Positions 26,994-35,734 of a DNA stretch of 64,000 bases are shown one piece after another (positions within the stretch are counted from its first letter, which is position 1; each line of letters starts with the position of its first letter). This DNA is from Candidatus Anaerostipes excrementavium (GTDB lineage Bacteria > Bacillota > Clostridia > Lachnospirales > Lachnospiraceae). Under the pieces are notes generated by a model. The model was not told the DNA's origin, ran no database searches, and saw only the letters and a list, made by a program, of their open reading frames with translations. Location of the stretch: NCBI GenBank assembly GCA_019114985.1, contig DXEM01000032.1, forward strand, positions 124,001 through 188,000. Reading direction: 5' to 3'. Both the position numbers and the translations under genes were made by a program.

Positions 26994-27398
26994 TTATTTA
27001 AAATAATATGTAAGCGGATATTTCTGCTCATGGAATGAAATTACTATTACAAAACAGTTATCCAACTTGTTAAATTTGATATATAAAGAAACTACTTTTT
27101 CTTCCGTTCCACTTCTTTCCAAAAGAACTACATCCTTGCCAAACACATATAATCTTTCATATTCATATCCTTTATGCTCATTCTGTAAAATTTTCGAAAA
27201 ATCCATTACGTTAAGACTTAATATAATTTCTTTTGCTTTCACTTCATCGATTACATACTTCAAAAAAAGATCTATATTGTTCTGTCTCCTCACATTTCGA
27301 TCAATACGATATCTATTGTTTTCAACAGCCTCCTTTATCTCAAAAAGATACTGTTCTATATCTTTTTTCCTTATATTCAATTTTATATTCTCCCTCAA
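26994..27398 (-). CDS. Toxin of the Panacea-type module, possibly MqsR-like
   Basis: The 134-residue basic protein precedes the antitoxin in its operon. The second half (LYVFGKDVVLLERSGTEEKV, VSLYIKFNKLDNCFVIVISF) has the strand pattern and closing ISFHEQ seen in MqsR-like RelE-fold mRNA interferases, and the partner's zinc/HTH head is of MqsA type, which supports this reading. MqsR itself is about 98 residues; the extra N-terminus (about 45 residues, charged helices) is unlike it. Cognate toxins of Panacea antitoxins are diverse, so the fold remains uncertain. It should act in the cytoplasm, on mRNA if MqsR-like. Confidence 0.6.
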   Translation of the reverse strand: MRENIKLNIRKKDIEQYLFEIKEAVENNRYRIDRNVRRQNNIDLFLKYVIDEVKAKEIILSLNVMDFSKILQNEHKGYEYERLYVFGKDVVLLERSGTEEKVVSLYIKFNKLDNCFVIVISFHEQKYPLTYYFK

Positions 27399-27424
27399 AA
27401 TATATGATATGATTTATTACTTTC

Positions 27425-27452
27425 CCTATCATAATTATAATTTTATGATAGG
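27425..27452. promoter_or_regulatory. Candidate operator of the toxin-antitoxin operon
   Basis: CCTATCAT and ATGATAGG face each other across 12 AT-only bases, 27 bases upstream of the toxin start. MqsA dimers bind palindromes of this scale with (A)CCT/AGG(T) ends, so I infer autoregulation by the antitoxin. Confidence 0.5.
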
Positions 27453-27544
27453 TTTTTGTCAATATTCTATCACAAAAATTAAATTTGCTTTTCACAAATC
27501 TCATTTCACTGCACCCCCTTTCTTCCCCTCCTTTTGTATGAACC

Positions 27545-27571
27545 GGATAGGGGAAGTCCCTTCTCCTATCC
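27545..27571. other. GC-rich hairpin in the 328-base gap between toxin gene and aldo/keto reductase
   Basis: GGATAGG and CCTATCC pair around a 13-base loop within otherwise non-coding sequence. A 69-codon frame crosses this region on the minus strand, but it runs through the hairpins and has no good start. Nothing else was recognised in the gap besides the terminator and operator listed. Confidence 0.35.
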
Positions 27572-27600
27572 GTCCCCGCAATACTCCGGGCGTATCGAGC

Positions 27601-27647
27601 AAAAAGTGCCCCAGTCTCCTATTTTCAGGAAACTGCGACACTTTTTC
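27601..27647 (-). terminator. Probable terminator downstream of the aldo/keto reductase
   Basis: AAAAAGTG (27601-27608) and CACTTTTT (27639-27646) close a long imperfect stem with CAGT/ACTG and CC/GG pairs inside. It can work in both directions and sits 80 bases past the reductase stop. Confidence 0.5.
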
Positions 27648-27726
27648 ATTCGTGATAAGTCTTGAAATATAACAAATCTCTCCTGACATCCAAAAAGTCA
27701 CAAAGGACATGCCTCTTTCCTATCTT

Positions 27727-28845
27727 TTATTTTAATGCTTCACTTACTTTTACAAGTTCGTCTCTGATCTTAATATGCTGCGGACAGACTTCTTCGCATT
27801 TTCCGCATTTGATACACTCTGCGGCAGGTTTCCTTCCATGTCCTCCTACCAGCCATTCTTCCTGATGTTTGGCGGCGCCAAGATCATTATATAATGTCAA
27901 ATAATTCATTGCCGTAAAAGATCCGGAAATACCGATTTCTTTTGGACAAACTTTTGCACAGTAATTGCAAGTCGTACATGGAATCAACGGAATTCGATTC
28001 AGCTCTTCCTGTGCTGCTTTCAACGTTGCTTTCTGCGCCTCTGTCAGTCCCTGGAAGTCTTTCATATAAGACAGATTGTCTTCCATCTGTTCGATATTGC
28101 TCATACCGGATAAAACCGTAATGAGTCCGTCCAGGTCTGCGGCAAAACGGATTGCCCAAGATGCAATGGAGCTGTCCGGCTCTGCTTCCTTGAAAATCTT
28201 CTGGACAGATTCCGGCGGATTCGCAAGCATACCGCCTTTGACCGGTTCCATAATGATAACAGATTTTCCATGGGCGCGCGCCACTTCATAGCAGGCTCTG
28301 GACTGAATCGCAGGATTCTCCCAGTCTGCGTAGTTAATCTGCAGCTGCACAAACTCCATTTCCGGATGCTGATTCAAAATTTCCTCTAATTCTTCCGGTG
28401 TAGAATGGAAAGAAAATCCCATATGCTTAATCTGTCCGCTTTCTTTTTTCTCCTTGATCCAGCTCCACATATCATAATCATCAAAATATTTTGTTCTTCC
28501 TTCTCCAAGGTTATGCAGCAGATAGAAATCAAAATATCCTGCACCTGTCTGTTTCAGCGAAGTGTCAAACTGCTGGATTGCTTCCTCTCTTGTCTTACAG
28601 TTGATCCATGCTGCGTTTTTCGTCGCTAACTGAAAACTTTCTCTTGGATAACGCTCCACCAATGCCTGACGAATCGCATCTTCAGAACCTGCATACGCCC
28701 AAGCCGTATCGAAATAAGTAAATCCCGCGTCCATAAACATGTCAACCATCGTCTTTGTCTGTTCGATATCAATGGCGCCGTCTTTTTGAGGCAGACGCAT
28801 CAAACCAAAACCAAGCTTTTTAATCTCTTCTCCTAAATATCCCAT
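27727..28845 (-). CDS. Aldo/keto reductase with C-terminal ferredoxin-like clusters (COG1453)
   Basis: The 372-residue protein has an aldo/keto reductase barrel in its first 270 residues: KLGFGLMRLP start, DTAWAYAGSE with the catalytic aspartate and tyrosine, and a catalytic lysine in LATKNA. The C-terminal 90 residues carry CTTCNYCAKVCP and CIKCGKCEEVCP, binding two [4Fe-4S] clusters. Proteins of this COG1453 class are frequent in anaerobic Clostridia; they probably couple carbonyl reduction to ferredoxin-like electron carriers. Substrate unknown. A LysR gene is divergent, 165 bases away, and may control it. Confidence 0.88.
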   Translation of the reverse strand: MGYLGEEIKKLGFGLMRLPQKDGAIDIEQTKTMVDMFMDAGFTYFDTAWAYAGSEDAIRQALVERYPRESFQLATKNAAWINCKTREEAIQQFDTSLKQTGAGYFDFYLLHNLGEGRTKYFDDYDMWSWIKEKKESGQIKHMGFSFHSTPEELEEILNQHPEMEFVQLQINYADWENPAIQSRACYEVARAHGKSVIIMEPVKGGMLANPPESVQKIFKEAEPDSSIASWAIRFAADLDGLITVLSGMSNIEQMEDNLSYMKDFQGLTEAQKATLKAAQEELNRIPLIPCTTCNYCAKVCPKEIGISGSFTAMNYLTLYNDLGAAKHQEEWLVGGHGRKPAAECIKCGKCEEVCPQHIKIRDELVKVSEALK

Positions 28846-29010
28846 TTGCTTCCTCCTGTCTCAAATATTAAAATAACTGCAGATCAAATCTTCAGAATGA
28901 ATCTTTGACCCTTTTCTTACCTTTCATTATATTGCCATTTTCCTTGACAGAGAATAACCAAAAATGATACGCTGTATTTACTTAATGTAAATGCAAATGA
29001 GGTGATATTT

Positions 29011-29913
29011 ATGCTTAGCCAACAACTGCAAATTTTTCTGGAAGTCGTAGATTCCGGAAGTTTTACTAAGGCTTCGAAGCGGCTTCTGGTAACCCCGGCT
29101 TCTGTAATGAAGCACATGAATAAACTGGAAAACCGTCTAGGGCTTACTCTTTTCAAACGGAGCAATCACGGTGTCCAATTAACGGCAGCCGGGAAATCTC
29201 TCTATGAAGACGGAAAGAAAATGCTTTCTCAGGCAGAAGATGCAATTGTGAAAGCCAAAAATGCGGCACTTTCTGAGGGAATTACGATCCGTGTCGGTTC
29301 TTCTCTTTTAAATCCCAGCAGTGTCCTTACAAATCTCTGGGCTCCGATCCGTGAAAAATATCCTGAATATAAATTCCGTATTATTCCTTATGAAGACAAA
29401 AAAGAGCAGATTCTTTCCGTTACTGCCTCTCTCGGGGAACGGATTGATCTGCTCGTCGGAAGTTTTAACTCAAGAGCTATGCAAAAAAGGGCAAATTATT
29501 TATTTTTAGGAAATTATCAGCTTTGTGTTGCCGTTCCAAAAGGACATCCTTTGTCTTATAAAAAACAACTGACCTTTCAGGATCTGCACGGAGAACGTTT
29601 GGTCATGGTAAAAAGCGGCGATACAGAACTCTTAGATTATTTTCGCACAATCCTAAATATGACGCATCCTCAGATTTTGATTACAGACACCGACTACTAT
29701 TATGATATCGATACCTTTAATATGTGCGAACAAACCGGTATGTTCCTTTTGACATTAGATGCATGGTCTGATGTCCATCCTTTTTTGACCACGCTTCCTG
29801 TTGAATGGGATTATCAAATGCCGTATGGAATCTTATATTCCAAAAATCCTTCCAAAGAAGTAGAAAAATTTATTGCAATTATCAAAAAAGAAATTACAGA
29901 GAAAAACGTTTAA
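29011..29913 (+). CDS. LysR family transcriptional regulator
   Basis: The start at 29011 (MLSQQLQIFLEVVDSGSF) follows GAGGTGAT. Residues 4-62 are the LysR winged helix (TKASKRLLVTPASVMKHMNK, then LENRLGLTLFKRSNHG), with a substrate-binding fold from about 90 to 295. At 300 residues it is standard length. It is divergent from the aldo/keto reductase, the usual target arrangement. The effector is unknown. Confidence 0.9.
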   Translation: MLSQQLQIFLEVVDSGSFTKASKRLLVTPASVMKHMNKLENRLGLTLFKRSNHGVQLTAAGKSLYEDGKKMLSQAEDAIVKAKNAALSEGITIRVGSSLLNPSSVLTNLWAPIREKYPEYKFRIIPYEDKKEQILSVTASLGERIDLLVGSFNSRAMQKRANYLFLGNYQLCVAVPKGHPLSYKKQLTFQDLHGERLVMVKSGDTELLDYFRTILNMTHPQILITDTDYYYDIDTFNMCEQTGMFLLTLDAWSDVHPFLTTLPVEWDYQMPYGILYSKNPSKEVEKFIAIIKKEITEKNV

Positions 29914-29961
29914 ATTATGTCTGTTTTCTCCTCGTACTCTTTTACTTAAATTTCTCTTATC

Positions 29962-30300
29962 TTAGAAAACAGCAGATAATATTTTTACCTCTGCTATTAC
30001 CAGCAGTAAGCATAGACCGCTTACCAGCCAATTGTATTGAATATCACTTAAAAATCTTTTTGAATGAGTAAGAATATACTTTACTTTTTCCCTTCCGGTA
30101 AAAAACACGATGATAAACTGCAGCAACGGAAGTAAAAATATCTGCAATTTATTGGAATAATCATCAACTATATCATATACATTAAAATGCATCGGTATCT
30201 GTGATGGCAGAAAAGGAAAAATTATAACCGTGATAATTGTACTTAAACCTGCGATTACCCATGGAAGTTTTCTGCTATTTATAAAATTTCTGAATTTCAT
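29962..30300 (-). CDS. DUF1648 domain small membrane protein
   Basis: The 112 residues start after AGAAGG. They hold three hydrophobic helices (about 13-31, 52-69, 88-108) and the DUF1648 signature PSQIPMHFNVYDIVDDYSNK, where the family has P-x-H-x-N/W-x-x-G. The family is common in Firmicutes (SdpI-like relatives) with unknown general function; some members confer immunity to peptide toxins. It is last in a short minus-strand series with the GNAT gene, 19 bases apart. Confidence 0.65.
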   Translation of the reverse strand: MKFRNFINSRKLPWVIAGLSTIITVIIFPFLPSQIPMHFNVYDIVDDYSNKLQIFLLPLLQFIIVFFTGREKVKYILTHSKRFLSDIQYNWLVSGLCLLLVIAEVKILSAVF

Positions 30301-30319
30301 TTGATATGCCTTCTTTCTG

Positions 30320-30772
30320 TTAAAAATCTAGTTTTAATACCATAAACACGTCTGCTATGTTATTAGAATTGTATCGTTTTGTTATAGTAAAACCTATTTG
30401 TTTATATAATGAAATAGCCTTTTTGCTTGTCGATAATGTATCAAGATACATTTCTTTGTATCCCTTCTTTTGTGCCTTTAATATAGCTGTTTTTAGCAAG
30501 CGAAATCCCAAGCCTTTGCCCTGATATTTTTGTAAAAGATACAATGATTTTAGTTCGCATTTTTCCTCATCCAGTTTCTTCAGTGCAACTGTACCAATTA
30601 TATCATTTTCATCAAATAAGCACCAAAAGTTCTCAAAAAATGCATCAATATTACTATACATTCTATGACGTCCATCCAATTCCAATTTCCTGCCCGACTG
30701 CGGAAAACATTCTTGTAAGAAAAGTATTAATTTATCGTTGTAGTCTTTATCAAATTTCTTAATCATCAACAT
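30320..30772 (-). CDS. GNAT family N-acetyltransferase
   Basis: The 150 residues show the GNAT fold: the acetyl-CoA loop LLQKYQGKGLGFRLLKTAIL (Q/R-x-x-G-x-G/A) near 77-96 and the later strand EMYLDTLSTSKKAISLYKQI with the Y-x-x-x-G-F ending (YKQIGF). It transfers an acetyl group to a small amine or amino acid. The family is too broad for a substrate call. The ribosome site is weak, so the start could be the second methionine (M3). Confidence 0.85.
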   Translation of the reverse strand: MLMIKKFDKDYNDKLILFLQECFPQSGRKLELDGRHRMYSNIDAFFENFWCLFDENDIIGTVALKKLDEEKCELKSLYLLQKYQGKGLGFRLLKTAILKAQKKGYKEMYLDTLSTSKKAISLYKQIGFTITKRYNSNNIADVFMVLKLDF

Positions 30773-30791
30773 ATCCGGATCTTCCCTATCG

Positions 30792-31343
30792 TTATGGATT
30801 GTATAAAATCATATGTAAAACAACGGTTTCTGCACTTATATTTCGGTAGGAATGTATCGTATCCCCCATAAATCGTATGCTTTCACCTTTGGCAACAGAA
30901 AACGAATGACTGTCAGTTATGATTTCAAGAATTCCATCAAAAACGGTAATAAATTCTATCGTTCCACGAAGATGAGGCTCTGATTGCCAATAGCTTCCCG
31001 GCTCCAATTCCAAATAATAAACAGCAAACCTTCTGTTTTCATCATCAGGAAATATGGAATAGTTTTTTACTTTTCCATGATCTTCTAGTAAAGGCTGCAT
31101 TTTGGAAGTCTTTACAATTTCATACGGAGTTTTTGGACGTACCGTTAATGCGTCAAAAGGGACTTTCATACCGTTGGATAGTTTCCATAGGGTAGAAAGC
31201 GTTGGATTGCCGTCACCTCGTTCCACCTGCGCCAGCATACTTTTGCTCACTCCGCTTAATTTTGCAAGCTCCTCCATACTTAAATTTCGTTCCTTTCGGA
31301 GTCGTCTGATATTTTTTGCCACGATCAAATTCATTGTATCCAA
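30792..31343 (-). CDS. XRE-cupin transcriptional regulator
   Basis: A TTG at 31343 lies 5-8 bases after AAGAGGTGA and may be the start; the ATG at 31334 is the alternative. The product has about 183 residues: an XRE helix-turn-helix (LRKERNLSMEELAKLSGVSK, SMLAQVERGDGNPTL) and a C-terminal cupin barrel (LEPGSYWQSEPHLRGTIEFI, then GESIRFMGDTIHSYRN). Such proteins sense a small ligand and usually control an adjacent exporter or metabolic gene; here the LysE gene is divergent, 124 bases away. Confidence 0.88.
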   Translation of the reverse strand: MDTMNLIVAKNIRRLRKERNLSMEELAKLSGVSKSMLAQVERGDGNPTLSTLWKLSNGMKVPFDALTVRPKTPYEIVKTSKMQPLLEDHGKVKNYSIFPDDENRRFAVYYLELEPGSYWQSEPHLRGTIEFITVFDGILEIITDSHSFSVAKGESIRFMGDTIHSYRNISAETVVLHMILYNP

Positions 31344-31467
31344 GAAATCACCTCTTATTATTGACATTATATTGATATAGCTGTATTATTTTAATGTACT
31401 AAATTTTATATTATATCTATTGATCTTATTATAAGATTTCAATTTTAGATTGTAAAGGAGAGGAAAA

Positions 31468-32049
31468 ATGTTCCCTATATCTGATTTCTTGATATATTGT
31501 TTCGTTACCGCTTATACACCAGGTGCAAATAATCTGCTGTCAATGAGTAATGCCGCACGATTAGGTTTTCGAAAAAGCTTCAAATTCAATATAGGAATTA
31601 CCGCAGGCTTTTTGATTGTTATGAGTGTATGCACATTATTTAGTTCAGCCCTGTATTCCGCGCTTCCTAAAATCAAATTTTCTATGCAAATCATAGGAGC
31701 TGCATATATGCTCTATCTTGCCTGGAAAATATGGAAATCACATTCTGATTTCGAGATCGAAAACGATAAAACAGCAAGTTTTTTTGCAGGAATGGTTTTA
31801 CAATTTATGAATCCAAAGATTTATATTTATGCAATTACCGCTATGTCCCTCTACATATTGCCAATATTTCACTCAACAATGTCACTGGCCGGTTTTACGC
31901 TGATCTTAACTATATTAGGCGCTTCCGGATCTTATGTATGGGCATTATTCGGCTCCATCTTTTGCAAATTTTTTGCCAAATATCCAAAAACAGTGAATCT
32001 AATCATGGCTTTATTACTAGTGTATTGCGCAGTCTCATTATTTTTATAA
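31468..32049 (+). CDS. LysE family amino-acid exporter
   Basis: The 193-residue protein starts after GGAGAGG and has the LysE/RhtB signature TPGANNLLSMSNAARLGFRK near residue 18 with about six membrane helices. The family exports amino acids or their analogues by proton exchange. Divergent pairing with an XRE-cupin regulator is a common arrangement, and I infer control by it. A bidirectional terminator follows directly. Confidence 0.88.
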   Translation: MFPISDFLIYCFVTAYTPGANNLLSMSNAARLGFRKSFKFNIGITAGFLIVMSVCTLFSSALYSALPKIKFSMQIIGAAYMLYLAWKIWKSHSDFEIENDKTASFFAGMVLQFMNPKIYIYAITAMSLYILPIFHSTMSLAGFTLILTILGASGSYVWALFGSIFCKFFAKYPKTVNLIMALLLVYCAVSLFL

Positions 32050-32063
32050 CCTTCGTACACATA

Positions 32064-32101
32064 GAAAAGGCAGGAAATCTCCAAAAATTTCCTGCCTTTT
32101 C
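32064..32101. terminator. Bidirectional terminator between convergent genes
   Basis: GAAAAGGCAGGAAAT and its exact complement enclose an 8-base loop, with T-rich sequence on either side. It serves the LysE gene and the convergent transporter/beta-lactamase gene. Confidence 0.85.
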
Positions 32102-32117
32102 TTTTATATGCTATATC

Positions 32118-33890
32118 TCAACCTGGATCTGTAATAAGTTTGATCGCAATCTCTTTTGCCTTCGTGCTGGAGACATCAGCCTCCTTTGTTTCTCCTAAGT
32201 AAACACAAAAATAGATGCGTTCTCCGGAGATATCAGCAAAGCCTGTAAACCAGGCATCTACAACCGTCCCTTGATCCTTTCCCATACCGGTCTTTCCATA
32301 AATCATCAAATTCTTTTCTTTCTTCTCTGAGACTAACATGACTTGTTTTAATGCTTCTAAAGATTCTTTCGAATAAGCAGACCGTTCACTGAAAATTCTT
32401 TCCATCACTTCAGTCTGTTCCTTTGGTGAAATTTTCAAAGATGATTCAATCCAAAAACCGGTCAATGCCCGATTGTTATTATTTTTGTTCTGTTCCCCTT
32501 TCCAATCGGAAATGTCTCGATTCCCATAAGAAATTTCATCCAAGACTTTCTGCATTCGTTCTTTTCCTATATCATCTACAACTTCCCGGAAGTACCAGAC
32601 ACAAGATGACTGAAAGGCATCCTGAAACGAAAGATCCCGGTTCCAATCGCTGTTCCAAAACTGTTCTCCACTCCATTTACGAATCGAATGATCCGGATCA
32701 ACAATTCCCTCTTCCAGCGCAGCCAAAGAAGAAATAATCTTAAATGTCGAACACGGCGATCTTCGTGTGTTTGCCAATTGCGGATGATAAATTTGATATA
32801 TATTTTTATCAGGTTTATAAAGAACCGCAGTCCCGTTCAATGTTCCAAAATAATCGGACCAATCTTTTTCTTCAATCTTCGCTTCCTTCTCCTGCTGTAT
32901 CTTTTGGGCCGTCTGTTCTTTTGAAGATTCCTTGTCTTTTCCAGAACATCCGCTAAAAATAAAAGGCAGCAGCATGACAATGAAGATACTGATTTTCTTT
33001 AACTTTCTTTTCGGGATTTTCATCTCTGATAAGAACAGCCCCATCAACGTAAAAATAACTCCCAATCCTGACATCCATGTGATTTTTTCTCCCAGAATCA
33101 AAACCGACGTGACCACTGTAATCACCGGCACCATATAAATATATATGCTGGTCTTTACCGCGCCCAGTTTTTTTACTGCAAAATTCCAGGTAACAAAACA
33201 AAGTGCCGAAGCGCCTAATCCCAAATACAAAAGATTCAGCAAATTTTTAGGCTCTGCAAAACCGGACAAATCCAGGCGAAGATCAAAAATCCAGGCTGCT
33301 GGTATCATAAATAAAATACCATAAAAAAACGTACGTCTAGTTGATAAAACGACCGGATATCCAAAACCGCTGATTTTCTTTGACAGGATTGAATAAATTG
33401 CCCATACAAATGCCGCCAGCAATGCAAGAAGATCTCCCATAGGATTCAGCTCAAGCCTGGCTCCATTCAAACTGATCATCATGATTCCTGCCATGGCGAT
33501 CAGAAAACCAATAAAAAAATTGATTCGAAATTTCTCTTCTGAACCAATCAGTATATGCGCTAAGATTGCTGTAAAAAACGGTGCTACAGAGATAATGACG
33601 CCGACATTGGAGGCCAGTGTATAAGTCAATGCGATATTTTCCAACAAATAATACAGACAAATCCCACTTAATCCGGCTGCTGCAAATACCGCTTCTTGTT
33701 TCAAATCAGATGTTTGAAGCCTGCGCGGACAAATCAGCCATAATGCGGCAAATCCCATAACAAAACGAAAGACTAAAATCTCTATTGGCTGAAAATCTGC
33801 CAATAGAATTTTCGTTGAAATAAACGTTGTTCCCCAAATGAGTATCGTAAGCAAAGCAGCTCCATGCCCCTGATAGTTCTTCTTTTCCAT
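32118..33890 (-). CDS. DMT (EamA) transporter fused to a class D beta-lactamase-like domain
   Basis: One open frame of 590 residues. Residues 1-288 are a drug/metabolite transporter with ten membrane helices and two EamA repeats (ALLTILIWGTTFISTKILL; LLALLAAFVWAIYSILSKK). Residues 297-313 form an eleventh hydrophobic helix ending in the lipobox-like FSGC (C315). Residues 345-590 carry all class D serine beta-lactamase/BlaR-sensor motifs: STFK at 381-384, SCV at 429-431, YGN at 455-457 and KTG at 533-535. Ten helices leave the C-terminus inside, so the extra helix would place the enzyme outside. An internal ATG at M290 (33023) could start a separate lipoprotein, but no ribosome site precedes it. 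The AraC gene is 14 bases upstream. Confidence 0.85.
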   Translation of the reverse strand: MEKKNYQGHGAALLTILIWGTTFISTKILLADFQPIEILVFRFVMGFAALWLICPRRLQTSDLKQEAVFAAAGLSGICLYYLLENIALTYTLASNVGVIISVAPFFTAILAHILIGSEEKFRINFFIGFLIAMAGIMMISLNGARLELNPMGDLLALLAAFVWAIYSILSKKISGFGYPVVLSTRRTFFYGILFMIPAAWIFDLRLDLSGFAEPKNLLNLLYLGLGASALCFVTWNFAVKKLGAVKTSIYIYMVPVITVVTSVLILGEKITWMSGLGVIFTLMGLFLSEMKIPKRKLKKISIFIVMLLPFIFSGCSGKDKESSKEQTAQKIQQEKEAKIEEKDWSDYFGTLNGTAVLYKPDKNIYQIYHPQLANTRRSPCSTFKIISSLAALEEGIVDPDHSIRKWSGEQFWNSDWNRDLSFQDAFQSSCVWYFREVVDDIGKERMQKVLDEISYGNRDISDWKGEQNKNNNNRALTGFWIESSLKISPKEQTEVMERIFSERSAYSKESLEALKQVMLVSEKKEKNLMIYGKTGMGKDQGTVVDAWFTGFADISGERIYFCVYLGETKEADVSSTKAKEIAIKLITDPG

Positions 33891-33904
33891 TTCTTCCTTC
33901 CCTT

Positions 33905-34717
33905 CTACTTTCCAAAAATCCTGCGGTAAACACCCGGCGCCACACCAATAAACTGAATAAAATATTTGGTAAAGTGGCTCTGATCTGCAAAACCGGTCTT
34001 CATAGCTGCTTCCATCGGGGCTGCTCCTTGTTCCAGCAACATTTTTGCCCGGTTAATTCGGATAGTCTCAAAATATTGATACGGAGCAATTCCCTTTTCC
34101 TTCGTAAACGCCCGCAATAATGTTGATTTACTAAGCCCAACATGCTGACAGATTTCTTCCAAACGAATATGTCTTGAAAAATTCTCCTCCATGTATTTAC
34201 AGGCTTTCTCCACTTCCACCCGACATTCCGGAACATTCTCCCAAACATCCTCTTCACATTTTTCCAGCAAGTTGGAAAACAGCATAAGAAGCTTTTCTTC
34301 TTTCGCAAAATCTTTTTCTTTTTGTAAGATCATTTCATGAAATGACCGAAAAATACAGGCAATCTCAACATCGGTAATGACATGATCGGATAGTTTCAAG
34401 AGCCTGCGCTCTCCAACCAAATCTTCCATCAAATCTAATATTGTCTGCTTTGGTATATTTAATCCTCTATACTCAAAACTCTCTTCGCTTTTTTGAATGC
34501 AAGAATGATTTTCATACGGATGGAACAAAAGGATATCTCCTTTGGAAACAATATATTCCTTTTCACCACAGCAAAGATGTCTTTTCCCACTTTCTACCAG
34601 CCCCATGACATAATGCTCATGGAAATGATTAGGAAAAGGCTGGGCGATCCCTCTTAAATAATAAGCTTCCAGCTTTAAAGAATCATCATATACAATTGTC
34701 CGAACTTCTCTTTCCAT
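33905..34717 (-). CDS. AraC family transcriptional regulator
   Basis: The 270-residue protein has an N-terminal cupin sensor (FPNHFHEHYVMGLVESGKRH) and two C-terminal helix-turn-helix units at about 170-268 (LEEICQHVGLSKSTLLRAFT; MEAAMKTGFADQSHFTKYF). The start follows AGGAGA. It is co-directional with and 14 bases before the DMT/beta-lactamase gene, so it probably controls its own operon, and AraC-DMT pairs of this type are common. Whether it senses a beta-lactam or another molecule is unknown. Confidence 0.9.
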   Translation of the reverse strand: MEREVRTIVYDDSLKLEAYYLRGIAQPFPNHFHEHYVMGLVESGKRHLCCGEKEYIVSKGDILLFHPYENHSCIQKSEESFEYRGLNIPKQTILDLMEDLVGERRLLKLSDHVITDVEIACIFRSFHEMILQKEKDFAKEEKLLMLFSNLLEKCEEDVWENVPECRVEVEKACKYMEENFSRHIRLEEICQHVGLSKSTLLRAFTKEKGIAPYQYFETIRINRAKMLLEQGAAPMEAAMKTGFADQSHFTKYFIQFIGVAPGVYRRIFGK

Positions 34718-34786
34718 GCTAATTTCTCCTACGAAAAATCATTTTAGCATTTCAAGAAAGAAAAGTCTTGTAAAATATCTTCATTT

Positions 34787-35638
34787 TTATTTCTCTCCGC
34801 TATTTGAATCGTTGTTTTTCTTTCCTATCTCCCAAAATGCCACCGCACTTGCTGCCGCAACATTTAAAGAATCAACACCATGAGACATTGGTATTTTTAC
34901 CGTATAATCACAATTTGCTATCGTTTTCTCTGTCAAACCGTAACCTTCGGTTCCCAGAAACAGCGCCAGTTTCTTTTCTTCCGTCAATTGGGGATCATCT
35001 ATCCCGATGGAGTGATCACTTAAGGCCATGGCAGCGGTACGAAAGCCTGCTGTCTTTAAAATTTCCATTCCTTGTTCCGGCCAGATCTGTTTCTTATCAA
35101 AAAATGTCCATGGAATTTGAAAAACGGTTCCCATGCTAACTCTTGCTGCACGGCGATATAATGGATCACTGCACCCCGGCGTCAGCAGGACTGCATCCAT
35201 ATTCAACGCTGCGGCGGACCGAAAAATTGCGCCCACATTCGTTGGATTCATCACATTTTCCAACACAACAATTCTTCTCGCTCCTTTGCACACTTCTTCG
35301 GCTTTTGGCAATGTTTTGCGGCGCATAGCACATAACACTCCCCTAGTCATAGCAAATCCTGTCATTTCCTTTAGCGCCTCAAACGTCCCAATATAAACAG
35401 GGATATTCCCACAGCGCTCGATGATTTCTCTCGCTGGACCTTCTGCATCCTTTTCCTCTGCCAAAATAGAAATCGGTTCATAACCTGCATCAAGCGCCAA
35501 TCGAATCACAGTGGGACTTTCCGCAATAAAAATACCTGTATCCGGTTCATTGTAATGCAACAGCTGCCCCTCAGAAAGACGGGCATAGATATCCAGCTCC
35601 TGCATTTTCATGTTATTGATTTTGACCTTATTTGCCAT
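34787..35638 (-). CDS. TrmH/SpoU family RNA 2'-O-methyltransferase
   Basis: The start at 35638 (MANKVKINNMKMQELDIYAR) follows AAGGAGA. The first 110 residues are a substrate-binding domain; the C-terminal SPOUT knot has motif 1 LENVMNPTNVGAIFRSAAAL, motif 2 LFLGTEGYGL and motif 3 IPMSHGVDSLNVAAASAVAF. At 283 residues it fits enzymes that methylate ribose in rRNA or tRNA. The exact position is unknown. Confidence 0.88.
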   Translation of the reverse strand: MANKVKINNMKMQELDIYARLSEGQLLHYNEPDTGIFIAESPTVIRLALDAGYEPISILAEEKDAEGPAREIIERCGNIPVYIGTFEALKEMTGFAMTRGVLCAMRRKTLPKAEEVCKGARRIVVLENVMNPTNVGAIFRSAAALNMDAVLLTPGCSDPLYRRAARVSMGTVFQIPWTFFDKKQIWPEQGMEILKTAGFRTAAMALSDHSIGIDDPQLTEEKKLALFLGTEGYGLTEKTIANCDYTVKIPMSHGVDSLNVAAASAVAFWEIGKKNNDSNSGEK

Positions 35639-35734
35639 TTTTCGTCTCCTTTTGCATTCTCTATGCAATATTGTAACATTAATCCAATCCATTTTCTATC
35701 ATACCGTATCCTGCCTGGAGGAATTTTTGTCCTA

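Noticed and set aside
27501-27710. 69-codon minus-strand frame (MSFVTFWMSGEICYISRLIT...)
   Set aside because: It runs through a terminator-like stem and another hairpin, has no ribosome site, and shows no domain.
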